Origin: Heliocidaris erythrogramma
Taxonomy: Eukaryota > Echinodermata > Echinoidea > Camarodonta > Echinometridae
Length of the DNA: 64,000 nucleotides
Direction of reading: 5' to 3'
NCBI GenBank assembly: GCA_025617745.1
Contig: CM046856.1
Location: 45,561,049-45,625,048, forward strand
In this document: in pieces, positions 39,701 to 51,700 of the stretch
Layout: every line of letters begins with the position of its first letter
Position numbering within the stretch: the first letter of the stretch is position 1
The notes under the pieces: model-generated
Told to the model about the DNA's origin: nothing
Databases searched by the model: none
Seen by the model: only the letters and a program-made list of their open reading frames with translations
Position numbers and translations under genes: made by a program

Positions 39701-42700
39701 CGGCACATCAGACAGCCTCGATCAGAAGGAGAAAGAGGTCAAGAGTGAGAAGGTAAGGCGCTTGTTTGGGTCGTTACTATGGCGATATGGTGGTATAGAC
39801 ATCAATAATAATTATTTAGTCATATTTTGAAAAAGTGATAGTGGAGTAGGTACATTTTATCGTTTTTAGGAGTTAGTAACTTGTCTAGATTAGTTCTATG
39901 AATATTTCCTCAAATATTTCCACCTTCATCGTAATATTCTCTAATAGAAATTATCTCAATCTTGAAGATGAAGAAAGTTTATATAGCCTAACGGTGAAAA
40001 ATATCTGCCGTCTGCAAAGTAACTTTATCTTAAGGAAAGCGAACGCTGGTAAGGGCTTTACTCGACTGAAATTAAAAAAAAAAAAAAAAAATCGATTTTC
40101 AGTACATTCAACATTCTTATTATAAATAGGATGTATTGCCATGATTCGATATCCATTGTATCGTCGGTCTTCTAAGACTAAAAATGATCACCTTGTGTAC
40201 TTTCTAAACCTTTAGGCCAAGTTCCTTCGTAAGATCCCGGCTGGTGCCGAGGCTTCCAATGTACTCGTGGGCGAAGTCGACTTCGTAGAGAAGCCCATGG
40301 TGGCCTTCATCCGCCTCTCCGAAGGAAAGATCCTATCCGAGATCACCGAGGTGCCCATCCCAACCCGGTTCGTCTTCCTCCTGCTTGGGCCGCCCACGGA
40401 TGACAAGAAGAAGTACCGTGAAATTGGTCGCTGTATGGCAACCCTCATGACAGACGATGTAAGTTATCTTTAGAGGCAGTTATTATTTTGAGGCAACTAT
40501 TCTTTCCTGGCAATGTTGTCAATAAAGAGGAGAGGATCATACATCTCTGTCGTAAAAATTCATAACTACCTTGCTGAAATTCTTGAAAAAGTGCTGTCGA
40601 CCATGTTGTACCGTTGTTCGTAACTTTGAAAACTCGATGAAATGCTGTCTTTTATTTCGTTATGTTTTGTTTTAGCTGCTGCTTGTTGAAACGTATTCGG
40701 TTAACTTGTTGCCAAAGTTGGTAAAATCCGTCTCCTTTTGTCTACGGTAGATATGAAGTTATCCCATGAATTTTATGGTACATGGATTTCCAATTCAACA
40801 TCTATATTGTTTATGTTTCCTGTCACGTAGGTCTTCCACGAGGTGGCCTACAAAGCAAGAGACCGGGAAGATCTGCTAGCCGGTCTCGACGAGTTCTTAG
40901 AACAGGTCACTGTACTCCCGCCAGGTGAGTCTAAGCGTCATATTTTCCCCGACCTTTAAAGGGGACCAATTACCAAGAAAATATTTTGCTCTGTATGCTT
41001 GGGGTTCTATGCCAGTATACCTTGTTCAAAATACCAGCTTTTAACTACAGCTTCTGTAAAGACATATTGCAACTCTGAATACAATCTTGTCGACGCACCC
41101 GTACGCGGGCAGACGCCCATGGAAGTTCATTTTGAATCAACTTTCATGACGTGATATAATTTTCTCCCATTACACTCTTTAAACCTCAACCATCTGATTG
41201 CCTTATGTAGTTTTTGGCGGCGATGTTATATCTTCTAACAATAAACAAATTCGAGAATACAGCCTAAAACCAAAATGATTGTTTCCATACAGGTACCTGG
41301 GACCCCAACATCCGTATCGAGCCTCCTAAGCAGACACTATCACCCGAAATGAGAAGACAATCCCAGCACTTCATCCATCCTATTGACGTCATCAAGCCTG
41401 AAGACGAAGACAAGGTTGAACTCAGCAGAACAGGAAGGTAAACAAAATAAATAAATAAACAACAACATGGAGACAGATATAAAAAATTTAAAAAAAGTGT
41501 GTCAAAGAGTACAAAACAAAGGCAACTCCCACATATCTAGGGCAATTACCCTCGGTCAACTACAGAATATTATCTCCTCGGGGAAACTCGAGAGGGGTAA
41601 TTATCTGCAAACTTCATTTACATGTATTACATATCTAAGGCTCCATGGTCAACAAGATTGATTTCACTGTGAGTTATTGAAGCCTGTGCATAAAAGAAAT
41701 GTAGAAATAACAAAATCGCTTGTAAAACCATAATTCAAAACCTACTTTCCATTTTACCGGTGTATTTGGATACCCCATGAACTAAGAGGACTAACTCACA
41801 CGAAACGTCGTCATTTTATTTTTCCAGGCTTTTCGGTGGTCTCATCCAGGACATCAAGAACAAAGCCCCCTTCTACGCCAGCGAATATTACCACGCTCTC
41901 AACATCCAGTGTGTGGCCTCCTTCATCTTCATGTACATTGCCTGTATCACTCCCATCATCACCTTCGGCGGGTTGCTGGGCGACGCCACCAACGACTATA
42001 TTGTGAGTATACATTTTGCGTGTATCAACCCTTGATGCGTAATTTTTGCGTAACTGTTTCAATAATGCCAGGGTCTCGTCGAATTAATCCGAACTGACCT
42101 TGAGACGAGATTGGTTTCTTTGATTAGTGATTCAACTCTGTACAAAGGAAGTAGGTAAGGGTAAGAGATAGGCATCGGTTTATTATTGACTAACTTGCAG
42201 TCTACTCGGATCAATCGCAACTCATCATTTAAGGGCTGGTCACACTTGTCCGATTACGATACCGATAACGAGATTTTTTATTAAAGGTACATGTACACTC
42301 TAGAGCTGCTCTACTATTTACAGACACCCCCTTTAAAAACCCACTTTTAAAAGTGAATTAGCACAGAAAAAATGTGACCTTTCTTTCTTTTTTTTCTTTT
42401 TTTGCTTTTCAAATCGTCCCCTTCTTTAAACAATCTCAATTGCATTGTATTCTGTCCCTTAAGGCTGCCTTTGAGAGTCTGATCGGAGCGGCCATCTGTG
42501 GAGTCATCTACCACATCTTCTCTGGTCAACCTCTCACGATTATTGGTAGTACTGGACCCATCCTCATCTTTGAAACCATCATGTTCCAACTATGCGAGTA
42601 AGTGAGCAGCTTCATCTTGTTCATGATCAGATACAAGGTTAGAACGTATAGGGGCTGGGTTCAGGAGAGCATGACAAGGGGCCTAACCAACTGTATTCAC

Positions 42701-45700
42701 TGAGGTTCTGATCAAAAGAAAACAAAACCAAATGCGGTTGAGATGCTGTATTACGATATGTTTTCGGATATTCCCGCATCTTGATACAATAGTATATATA
42801 TTTAGATTTTAATACTTAACTTATCCAATGCCTAATGCAATATGGTGCTTCACTGCTTCCTTGTAAGAAAATTATCAGCGTTTGTCTTCAGGATAATGAT
42901 TATATCGAGGTGTCGTGGTCTAGTGAATAAGGCACTAGACTATGGATCACCTGCTGCGACGGCACTAATGTCCTTCATTAAGACATTCATTAACATTTGC
43001 CACTCTCCACCCAGGTGTTATATGGAGACCAGTTAGGAAGAAATATCTTAAATGCTTAAACCCGTTATCATGGAAGCTTGGCTAAAACCGGAGTAGTAAC
43101 TTTGGCGCTTTGAATCCTCGGGGAAAGCGTTTATGAATTTATTATTGTTAATATTGTTATTAAAATTATCTAATGAATAATTGACTTTTTTTGTTGCAGA
43201 TCGTTTGGAATCGACTACATCTCTTTCCGTGTTTGGATCGGATTTTGGACCTGCGTTATCTGTATCGTGTTGGTAGCTACGGACGCCAGCGCCTTGGTGC
43301 GGTACTTCACTCGCTTCACGGAAGAGGCTTTCTCCTCTCTCATCTCGTTCATCTTCATCGTCGAGGCCTTTGAGAACCTATTTGAGATCAACCACGAATA
43401 CCCCATCAAGACGTGAGTCATTCAAATCTATACAGAAATCAAGTTTATTGTATAGTATATGGAGTGATGTATCGACGGGGGCCCCAAGGAATTTCAGAAA
43501 ATGGGGAGTGGGGAGGTTCACTGGTTAGCTACGCCACTGATTGTTTTCGAATCCTCTTCGTAGATATTGTCACATTTCATGTACTGAAGATAAAATAATG
43601 TGATTCAAATTAAGACTTCAGAAAACGCCTTTTGTGCATTTTTCGATGTCTGTTGCGTAAGACAAGTAAGTTGTTGTTACATTCAGTAATATTCAGTATT
43701 GTGATAGATTATGAGAACATAACACGCAACCCACTCACTGTATAGTGGAACAATTTAACCTTAGATTATTATGTTTAAATTAAAACTCTGCGTATGAACA
43801 TTATCAATGCTCTTATAAGAATGCTGTTAAAAGCTTTTTAGAGTTCAATGATAAACCTGTTTGTTTCAATCAAATTCTTTTCTGACTTTCCACAACCACA
43901 ATCCATCCTCGTCTTTATACGACCACGAATGACATCAACATCACCGTTGTCGCTGTCGTCATTGTAATCGTCATGCGCAGTAATGTGAAGCTAGGCGAGT
44001 ACTTCGAGGGCGACGGACACGCCATGAACGTCACCGACTGCATGTGCGAGTACCAGAACGAGACCATCGATCCCAGCCATTACAACTGGACCGAAGTCAC
44101 CGAAGAAGACTGCCGAGCTGTCAACGGGACCTTGGTCGGAGACTGTGAAACTCATCACGAAGCTGTGCCCGATGTCTTCCTGTTCTCTTGCGCCCTCTTC
44201 TTCGGAACATTCGTGCTCTCCTTCGCTCTCAAGAACTTCCGGTTCAGTAACTTCTTCCCCACCAAGGTAAAGATTGTCAAGAAAGAGAAAACATTTAATG
44301 AATTTCGGGATTTTTTTAATTTTCAAAATCTCTTCCTTCTTTTAATTCATGACGTCTTTGTCGGTTGTAACGGTTCTGGACTTGAACCGTTTCCCTCAAA
44401 GTTCCTTGCAATCTGACATCATAAAATGACTACTAAGTCAGCCACGCCTTTCTTGGGGGTTGAATATCAAAACATTGTTGTCCTCAGAATGACGACATCA
44501 AAATAGAAAGATTATGAGCAACTACGGCGCACGCTTGTTCTTTTCCTATTTTGTATTTTATTGTTCTCTTCTATCTGCCAATGTATTTAGTAGGTGTCTG
44601 AATGCCATCATTCGTCAATATATACTTATGATACTCACTGAATAATAACATTGTTCCTGCTGTAAATGTTTTAAAGAGAATCATTGCGTTAAACATTCTC
44701 CCATTAACGTTCAAAACCCACATCTCTCTCTCTCTCTCTCTATGCAGGTCCGTTACATCATCAGTGACTTTGGCGTCTTCATGGCTTTCTTGGCTATGAC
44801 TGGTATTGATATCTGGGTTGGTATCCCCACCCCCAAGCTCACTGTGCCAGATACATTCAGGGTACGTATCACCTCCCTCCTGGGTATGAATTGAATGCAT
44901 GACATGTTTTGGCTTTGAGTTCAAGTAAAGACGTTAGAACTCTTGTGTCTCTCCACCCACATGAAGTAAATGGGTACCCGATAGGAAGAAGTTCCGTGTA
45001 TACTTGTGTGCCTTATCATGGTAAACAGGATAAAGGCTCAGCGATGGTCGTATTAAGAGCTTTGTTTCCTCAGGTAAAAGTGCGTTAGTTTACTCATTTA
45101 TTTTTTTAAATCAACATTATTAAAGAAATAGGAAGTACCATTGAAAGCTGGATTAAAGATTTGCCCTGCCGACAGGAAAGTACTTTACCATCATCAATGT
45201 GAGGTTCATTGATTATCTGTATCCTACTGGAAGCAAAATAACTGTTAGAAAACATGAGTCAATTTCTTTATCAAATGCACAAATAATCATCCTAAAATTG
45301 TAAAAAAAAAATGTATTTACCACTTATTCGTTTGCCGTTGCGAAATTATGCCCCAGTGTTTCAAGTTTCTTCATTTTTGCTTCTGCCTCACCACCCTAGC
45401 CTACCCGTCCAGACCGTGGCTGGGTCATCCCTCTCTTCAACAACCCATGGTGGACCTATTTTGCAGCCATCGTCCCGGCCCTTCTCTGCTCCATCCTCAT
45501 TTTCATGGATCAACAGATCACTGCCGTCATCGTCAACCGTCGCGAGAACAAACTCAAGGTAGGAACGATGGTATAACAGATGATGGTGATGGTGATGGTG
45601 ATGATGATGATGATGATGTTGATGATGCTGAAGATAATTATTCTGCTAATAATGGTATTGATAATATTAATGATGATGATAATGATTTGGATGATGATGG

Positions 45701-48700
45701 GGACGACGACGACGATGATGAAGATGATGATGCAGATGATGATCATTGTAATGATAATAGTGATGATGGTGAGGATGATGATGCTGATGATGATTATGGT
45801 CATGATAATAGTGATGATGACGAAGATGGTGATGGTGATTATGATGGTGAAGATGATACAATGATGATGATGATAATGATGATTATGACGACTATAATGA
45901 TTATGAGACTGATTATCACAGTACCAAGTTGTTAACACAATATCATTTCAATCTTAATCCACGACGCTTCTCAATGCTCTTCCCTGCAACTGCAGAAAGG
46001 ATTCGGCTACCATCTCGATCTCCTCGTCATTGCCATCCTCCTGTTCGTCATGTCCGTGCTCGGTTTGCCTTGGTTCGTCGCTGCCACCGTTCTCTCCATC
46101 AACCATGTCGACAGCTTGCGTGTCATGTCCGAGACCACCATTCCCGGAGAACCCCCTAAGGTCGAAGGGTGCAGGTACGACACGCTCTTCTTTCATTTAA
46201 TTTTCACTTTTTTTTCTCTTTCTCTTTTGGCAATCTGACTTCCCCCCCCCCCCCTCAGCATATCTTTCCAATTACATCTTCTGTTATTTCTATATTATGT
46301 GTAGAGCGCACTAATCGCTTTTGAGTATTTGTAAAATACTAATGGTAGTTTAGGAGAGTAATGTTTATAAGAGAGAGAGAGAGAGAGAGAGAGAAAGAAA
46401 GAGCCAGAGAGATAGAGCCAGAGAGGGGGTTAAAGGGGATGCTGGAGAGAGACAGGGTAGAGGGCAGAAGGATAGAGAGAAAGAGAGAGAGAGAGAGAGA
46501 GGGAGGGGGAGAAAAAATAGGAGGAAAAGGGAGAAAGAAATAGTTATGGAGAGAAGGAGCGAGATATGAATAGAGAGAGGAGGAGTGAGTTAAAAGCTTA
46601 GAAAGAAAGAAAGAGTGCATATTATTTTGAAACATTTGAAAATGCGTACCTTTTGGAGATTATTTCACTGTGCCATTTAGGTAATTAATTAACATTTCTC
46701 TTTTTTTCTCTTTTTTAAAATTTTCTAGGGAACAACGTGTTACTGGCATACTGGTGTTTTTAATGATTGGAATATCCAGCCTTCTTACATCAATTCTAAA
46801 GGTATGGGCTTAAGACTTTCCCCTTCCTTCATTTCTTTCACTTAAGATATTAGCATAATTCATTAGAACAGGTGGAATTCATTCATAGTTGAAACCACTT
46901 AGTAGTAAACAGATTCCATGTTGAGAACTTAACTGTGGATCAGAGAATGTCTTAATGTAAATGGCACAAAAGCCGACCTTCTGGCGTACAAAAAACAAAA
47001 CAAAGCAAAAAACAAGCAAACATTATTATTTGCGTAGAAATCAACCTTGATGTCATTAGATTGCCCATTGGCCCGACGACAGGAAGTTAAAGTTTAACAA
47101 AACCTCCATGTAGACCTCAAACAATATTCATTTAGTAAAATATGGACCATTTTGTTGTCAATTTCCAAACAATCATTAGTTTCCTTTATATGTTTCTCCT
47201 CCTTTAGTTCATCCCCATGCCAGTACTCTTTGGTGTCTTCTTGTACATGGGTATCTCATCTCTGCGTGGCGTACAGGTATGAATGATTATTACTCTCACT
47301 GGGAATTTCCATCATGACGTCATTCACCACTGCGGACTGTCGAGGAAGCTCCTCTTGTACAAGACTGGCTATGGCTGGGTTCGCAATCACATTAAATTTA
47401 TGAGGTTAAACCATAGGCGGCGATCACGGGGGGGGGGGGGGGGAATGTTGAAGATTGTACAGCAACCAATGGTAAAGGCTAGTTGCGTCCCCCGCTCGTG
47501 ACAAGAAATCGCCGCACATGGGTTAAACTCAAACAAGAGCTAATTATAATGGAAATCAGAATGGATGTTTTGTGATATGATTAGATATAAATGGACTTAA
47601 CTGATCTCCAGCCAAAGTACAATGACGAATTTCATCATGTTTTTATTTTTATTTTATTTATTTCGGGGGTCTTTCGAGTTTTTCACGTGGTATGATTATC
47701 GATTTCTTTCGTAATTTATCTGATTTCCTAATTCGATCAGCTTCAACATGCTCTAATATTGCTGTAATATAATGTATTATTATTATTATTATTATGCTTA
47801 TGATTATTATTATTAATTTCAGTTCGTGGACCGCATGATGTTGTACCTGATCCCTGCCAAACATCAAGCTGACTACGTCTATCTCCGACATGTCAAGCTC
47901 TGGAGGGTTCATCTCTTCACCCTGGTTCAACTCACCTGCCTCGTCCTTCTCTGGCTTATCAAGACATCTCAGGCATCCATTGTCTTCCCTCTCATGGTAA
48001 GTCGTCATCGTCGTCGTCGTCGTCAGCCACGTCGACCACGATCGCAAAGACTTTCACGAAATGAACTCAAGGGCAATGTCTTTACCATCACTATTTTTAT
48101 TGCCTGTAGAAATCATATTGGGATTATGTATATAGGACTAACATGTCGCTGTAAAGTTCGCACGTTTCAAAATGTGAGTACTCAACTATTAAAATTGCTT
48201 TATAGGGTGATTTTCTGAAAGTCTTTGCGATCATGTTAATGGAAAACATTGAATAAATCGTCAATCCAGAGTTGCAATATCCTTGCGTATCGCCTACTGC
48301 AAGACCAAGTTATTGTCACAGAGCTCTGTAATAATTAAAATTAAGCGGTCCTGGGCCCCGTTTCATAAAACTTGTTATCAATAACAAAGTTACAATAACA
48401 GTTATAAGCTACTGAAATACTTGCATGTGAGAGGCTGCCAAACAAATTTGTTATAGATTTGTTGCAGTTGTTATTGAAAACAAGTTTTATGAAACCGGGC
48501 CCTGATTTGCGAACGCGTTGAGCCACGAAATGATACTACCATCACAATGAATTTAGTGCATTTCGCAAAAATTTATGGAAATGTCTATTATTATTCGAGC
48601 CTAGTTTTTTGTACAGGCACTCAGCTACTATCGGTTATGGAAATCGCACTAGAGTAATTTTTTGGAAGTATTTGCGGACGATTATGTCACTATCATCGTC

Positions 48701-51700
48701 ATCAAATTATGTTATACCCCCCCCCCCCCCGGGATACAGGGCCACTCTGTTGCACCCGTCAGGGGGCGGGTGTTTTTATAGACGTCTATAGTATGTCATA
48801 GACCGATCTGTAATGCAGAAATAAAACACAAGGAATATAGTTGGCTGTGTTACTTCTTGTGGAATCACAATAATGATGCATCTTTTATTATATTGACTAT
48901 CACACAAAGCAAAACTTAAACATTATGATATCAAACATAATAATAAGATGAGAATGAAATATATAAAACCATGAACAAAACAAACTATAATATAAATGAA
49001 ATGCGAAAAGACATGAATATAGAAACTAAGGTGAGTGAAATGCATTTCGAGTAGGATATTTGTATTGTATATACATGTAATTAAATTAAACCAACCGAAC
49101 CTAAATTATTGCATCTCTTTTTGGTTTAATTCCTAATAAATTATTAAATGCAAAAGCTAATTAAATAAACTCTTAATACTGAAACAGTTAATTTGAAACT
49201 CAATCTAAAATATAGCTAGAATAAACTGCATTTGCATGCATTTGCAATCTAAGATATTATTGCCAAACACATTTGCGAATAACAGTCAATAAAGCCAGTT
49301 TCGGAAACTGCATCATCACGTCGATAAGAGATGACATCGTTGGGCGGCTGAAATATTATTATCATGGGAACCTGGATAATCTGGTGGAAGATGGACATTA
49401 ACAGATGTTACCTCATACAGATGACCAAGAACCAGGCGTCTGGGGACCAGGACTGGCTTCAACGATGAATTCGTGACGCAGAGGCGGACATTTCGCGGGT
49501 TCCAGCAATCCATCTGTACAAGGGTATTATCGAGTTCTAGTCCCTCTTCCAGTAGAGCGTTACTTTCATCAGGCTCAAAGATGTATTCCGCTCGAAATTT
49601 GTCCCTTTTCTGAGTTGTGCAGTGTATGTTGGCACTTCTCCCAGGCTGGATTACAGTTGGCTTCTTTACGGCGACAGCCAGGGCTATTTCTCCTGATGCT
49701 GTTGAAAGAGAAGAAACAATTTGGCTGACTGTACCTGAAGAGAATTCCAAGGCAGACGCAAGCAGTCTACATCGAGCATCATGCGAGGATGGAGAGCTGT
49801 TCACCAGAGCTTCAATGACGTTGAAGCCCAGTATGATGTCATAACTAGCATTGCCGTCATGGACGAGGAAAGGAACGGTGACTTCTGTGCCCTCTTTACT
49901 GATGTTAGTTATCAGCTCAGCATATCCAATGTAGGGTAGAGAAGTCCCATTCACTGCAGAAACGTTCAGATCTTGGCCCGCTAGGAGATCCGTTATGGGT
50001 CGGATGTTGAAATCGGGGTAGTGAGTCTGTAGCCAAGAATGAGACATAAGGGATACTTGTGCACCCGTGTCCCACAAAGCGTCAGTCCTTATCCCACCAA
50101 CACTACAGCGAACCAAACACTTCTTACCCACCAGTTTGGCGACCTTCCGTTGCGCATGAGATGGGTGGCTTGTGGAGATGTCGGGACTTACTGCTGAGGG
50201 TTTCGAGATCCCTGGGGGCGCGACTCGTCCCGTAGTGGCGCCCGGTGCCCGTTTAAACACCCCCTGGCGAGGTGTCCTTCCATCCCACACTTGAAGCAAT
50301 GACGACACTGCAGTCCGACTCCATTTTTCCTGCAACTTGCGCAGCCCCAATCGCTTGTGGGTCGTGGTCGCCGACTGGTAGGTGGTTGTGCAGCCCTTTT
50401 CTTACTGCTCGAGTCCTTTTCCTCCCCATTCACGGCGGCCAGTTCAGCCCGTATTATCTCCCGAATGTCTTTTGTTATAGAGGTGATGTTGACATTTGAG
50501 GAGGGGCCTGTCTCGACTGTGGTGGCATTGATTTTGGCTGACTTCTTCTGTTTGGCGAGATGTTCTGCCTCACTGTTTGAAGCTGTGTTGATTGCCTCAA
50601 GTATCGCCTCATCTGTGGTGCCTGGTAGGGATAGAACAGTTTTCAGTTCATTTCTGATCCAAGAGCTACTCAATCCCGTGAGGATAGAGTGACAAAACAT
50701 TTTCCCCACCAAGCCCTCATTGTAAGCAAACTGGGATCCTTCTTCTTGCGATATAAATGAGATCTTCTGCCTTAGAGCCAGCAGCCGCAGAGCGAAATCA
50801 CCGGCAGTTTCCTTTTGACCCTGGGCAGCTCTACTCAGGTCGTGGTATAGCTCAGTTGCCTCCTTCTCTTTGAAATGTGTTCTCAGCAACCGCCGTAGTG
50901 TGGACAGATCCAGCTGAGCCTTGGACTCCAAATAAGTTCGCAGAAGCAGCCCTGGGACCATGGATCTGATGACCGCGTCCACGATTTCGTCGTCGCTGTA
51001 ACCTTTGGCTTGGCCTCGCTCTATTTGATGAATAAGGCCCATAAATCCCAGACGGTCCTTCTGGCCAGCCTCACCTATTTGGCCAGAGATTTTAAAGTCC
51101 CTGCGCCATTGGTAGGGTGCGTCAGCTCCTATCCCTGACGCCTGCGTTGACGGAGGAGCTGGTTCAGTCTTTGCGTGGCTAGCTGCAAGCTCTGTGTTTG
51201 GAACTTCCCCCATGACTTTGGGGACTTCTCCCTCCTTAGCTGCAGCTGTCAGTTTCAAAGCATCCGCGACCAATCGGTAGGTCGCCTCCACCTTGTCATC
51301 TCCGCCATCATGGACCTCGTCCCTCGTCAAGAACCGAGTGACTTTACGATGGAGCTCCCTCCGGCCCTTCACCTTCGCAGTCTCCACAGCTTCTTCCTCG
51401 AGCCCTACAGCTGCAGCCGCCCTCTCTAGCTCCTCCACTGTGCACTTAAACAACTTTAGAGTGACAGTATCCACGAGTTGCTCCATGGCGTTGCTTCTTC
51501 TCCGGCCCAAGTAACACGTTGCAGACGTCCGCTTATGAAGGACAGTCAGGATCCCCGCTCGTTCACTGGATGGTGACTTGCAGCCTCATCAGTTCTCTCG
51601 CTGGTGACACCATCCGGGCAGTGCCTCCAAATGTTGCACCCGTCAGGGGGCGGGTGTTTTTATAGACGTCTATAGTATGTCATAGACCGATCTGTAATGC

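Noticed and set aside
45348..45935. 195-codon ORF with a long Asp-rich C-terminal part
   Set aside because: It reads exon 16 in the wrong frame and continues into the GAT microsatellite; the true frame stops 18 nt after the donor.
51598..51631. tRNA primer-binding site after the 5' repeat
   Set aside because: TGGAGGCACTGCCCGG and TGGTGTCACC both begin with TGG, but I could not match either to a tRNA 3' end with confidence.
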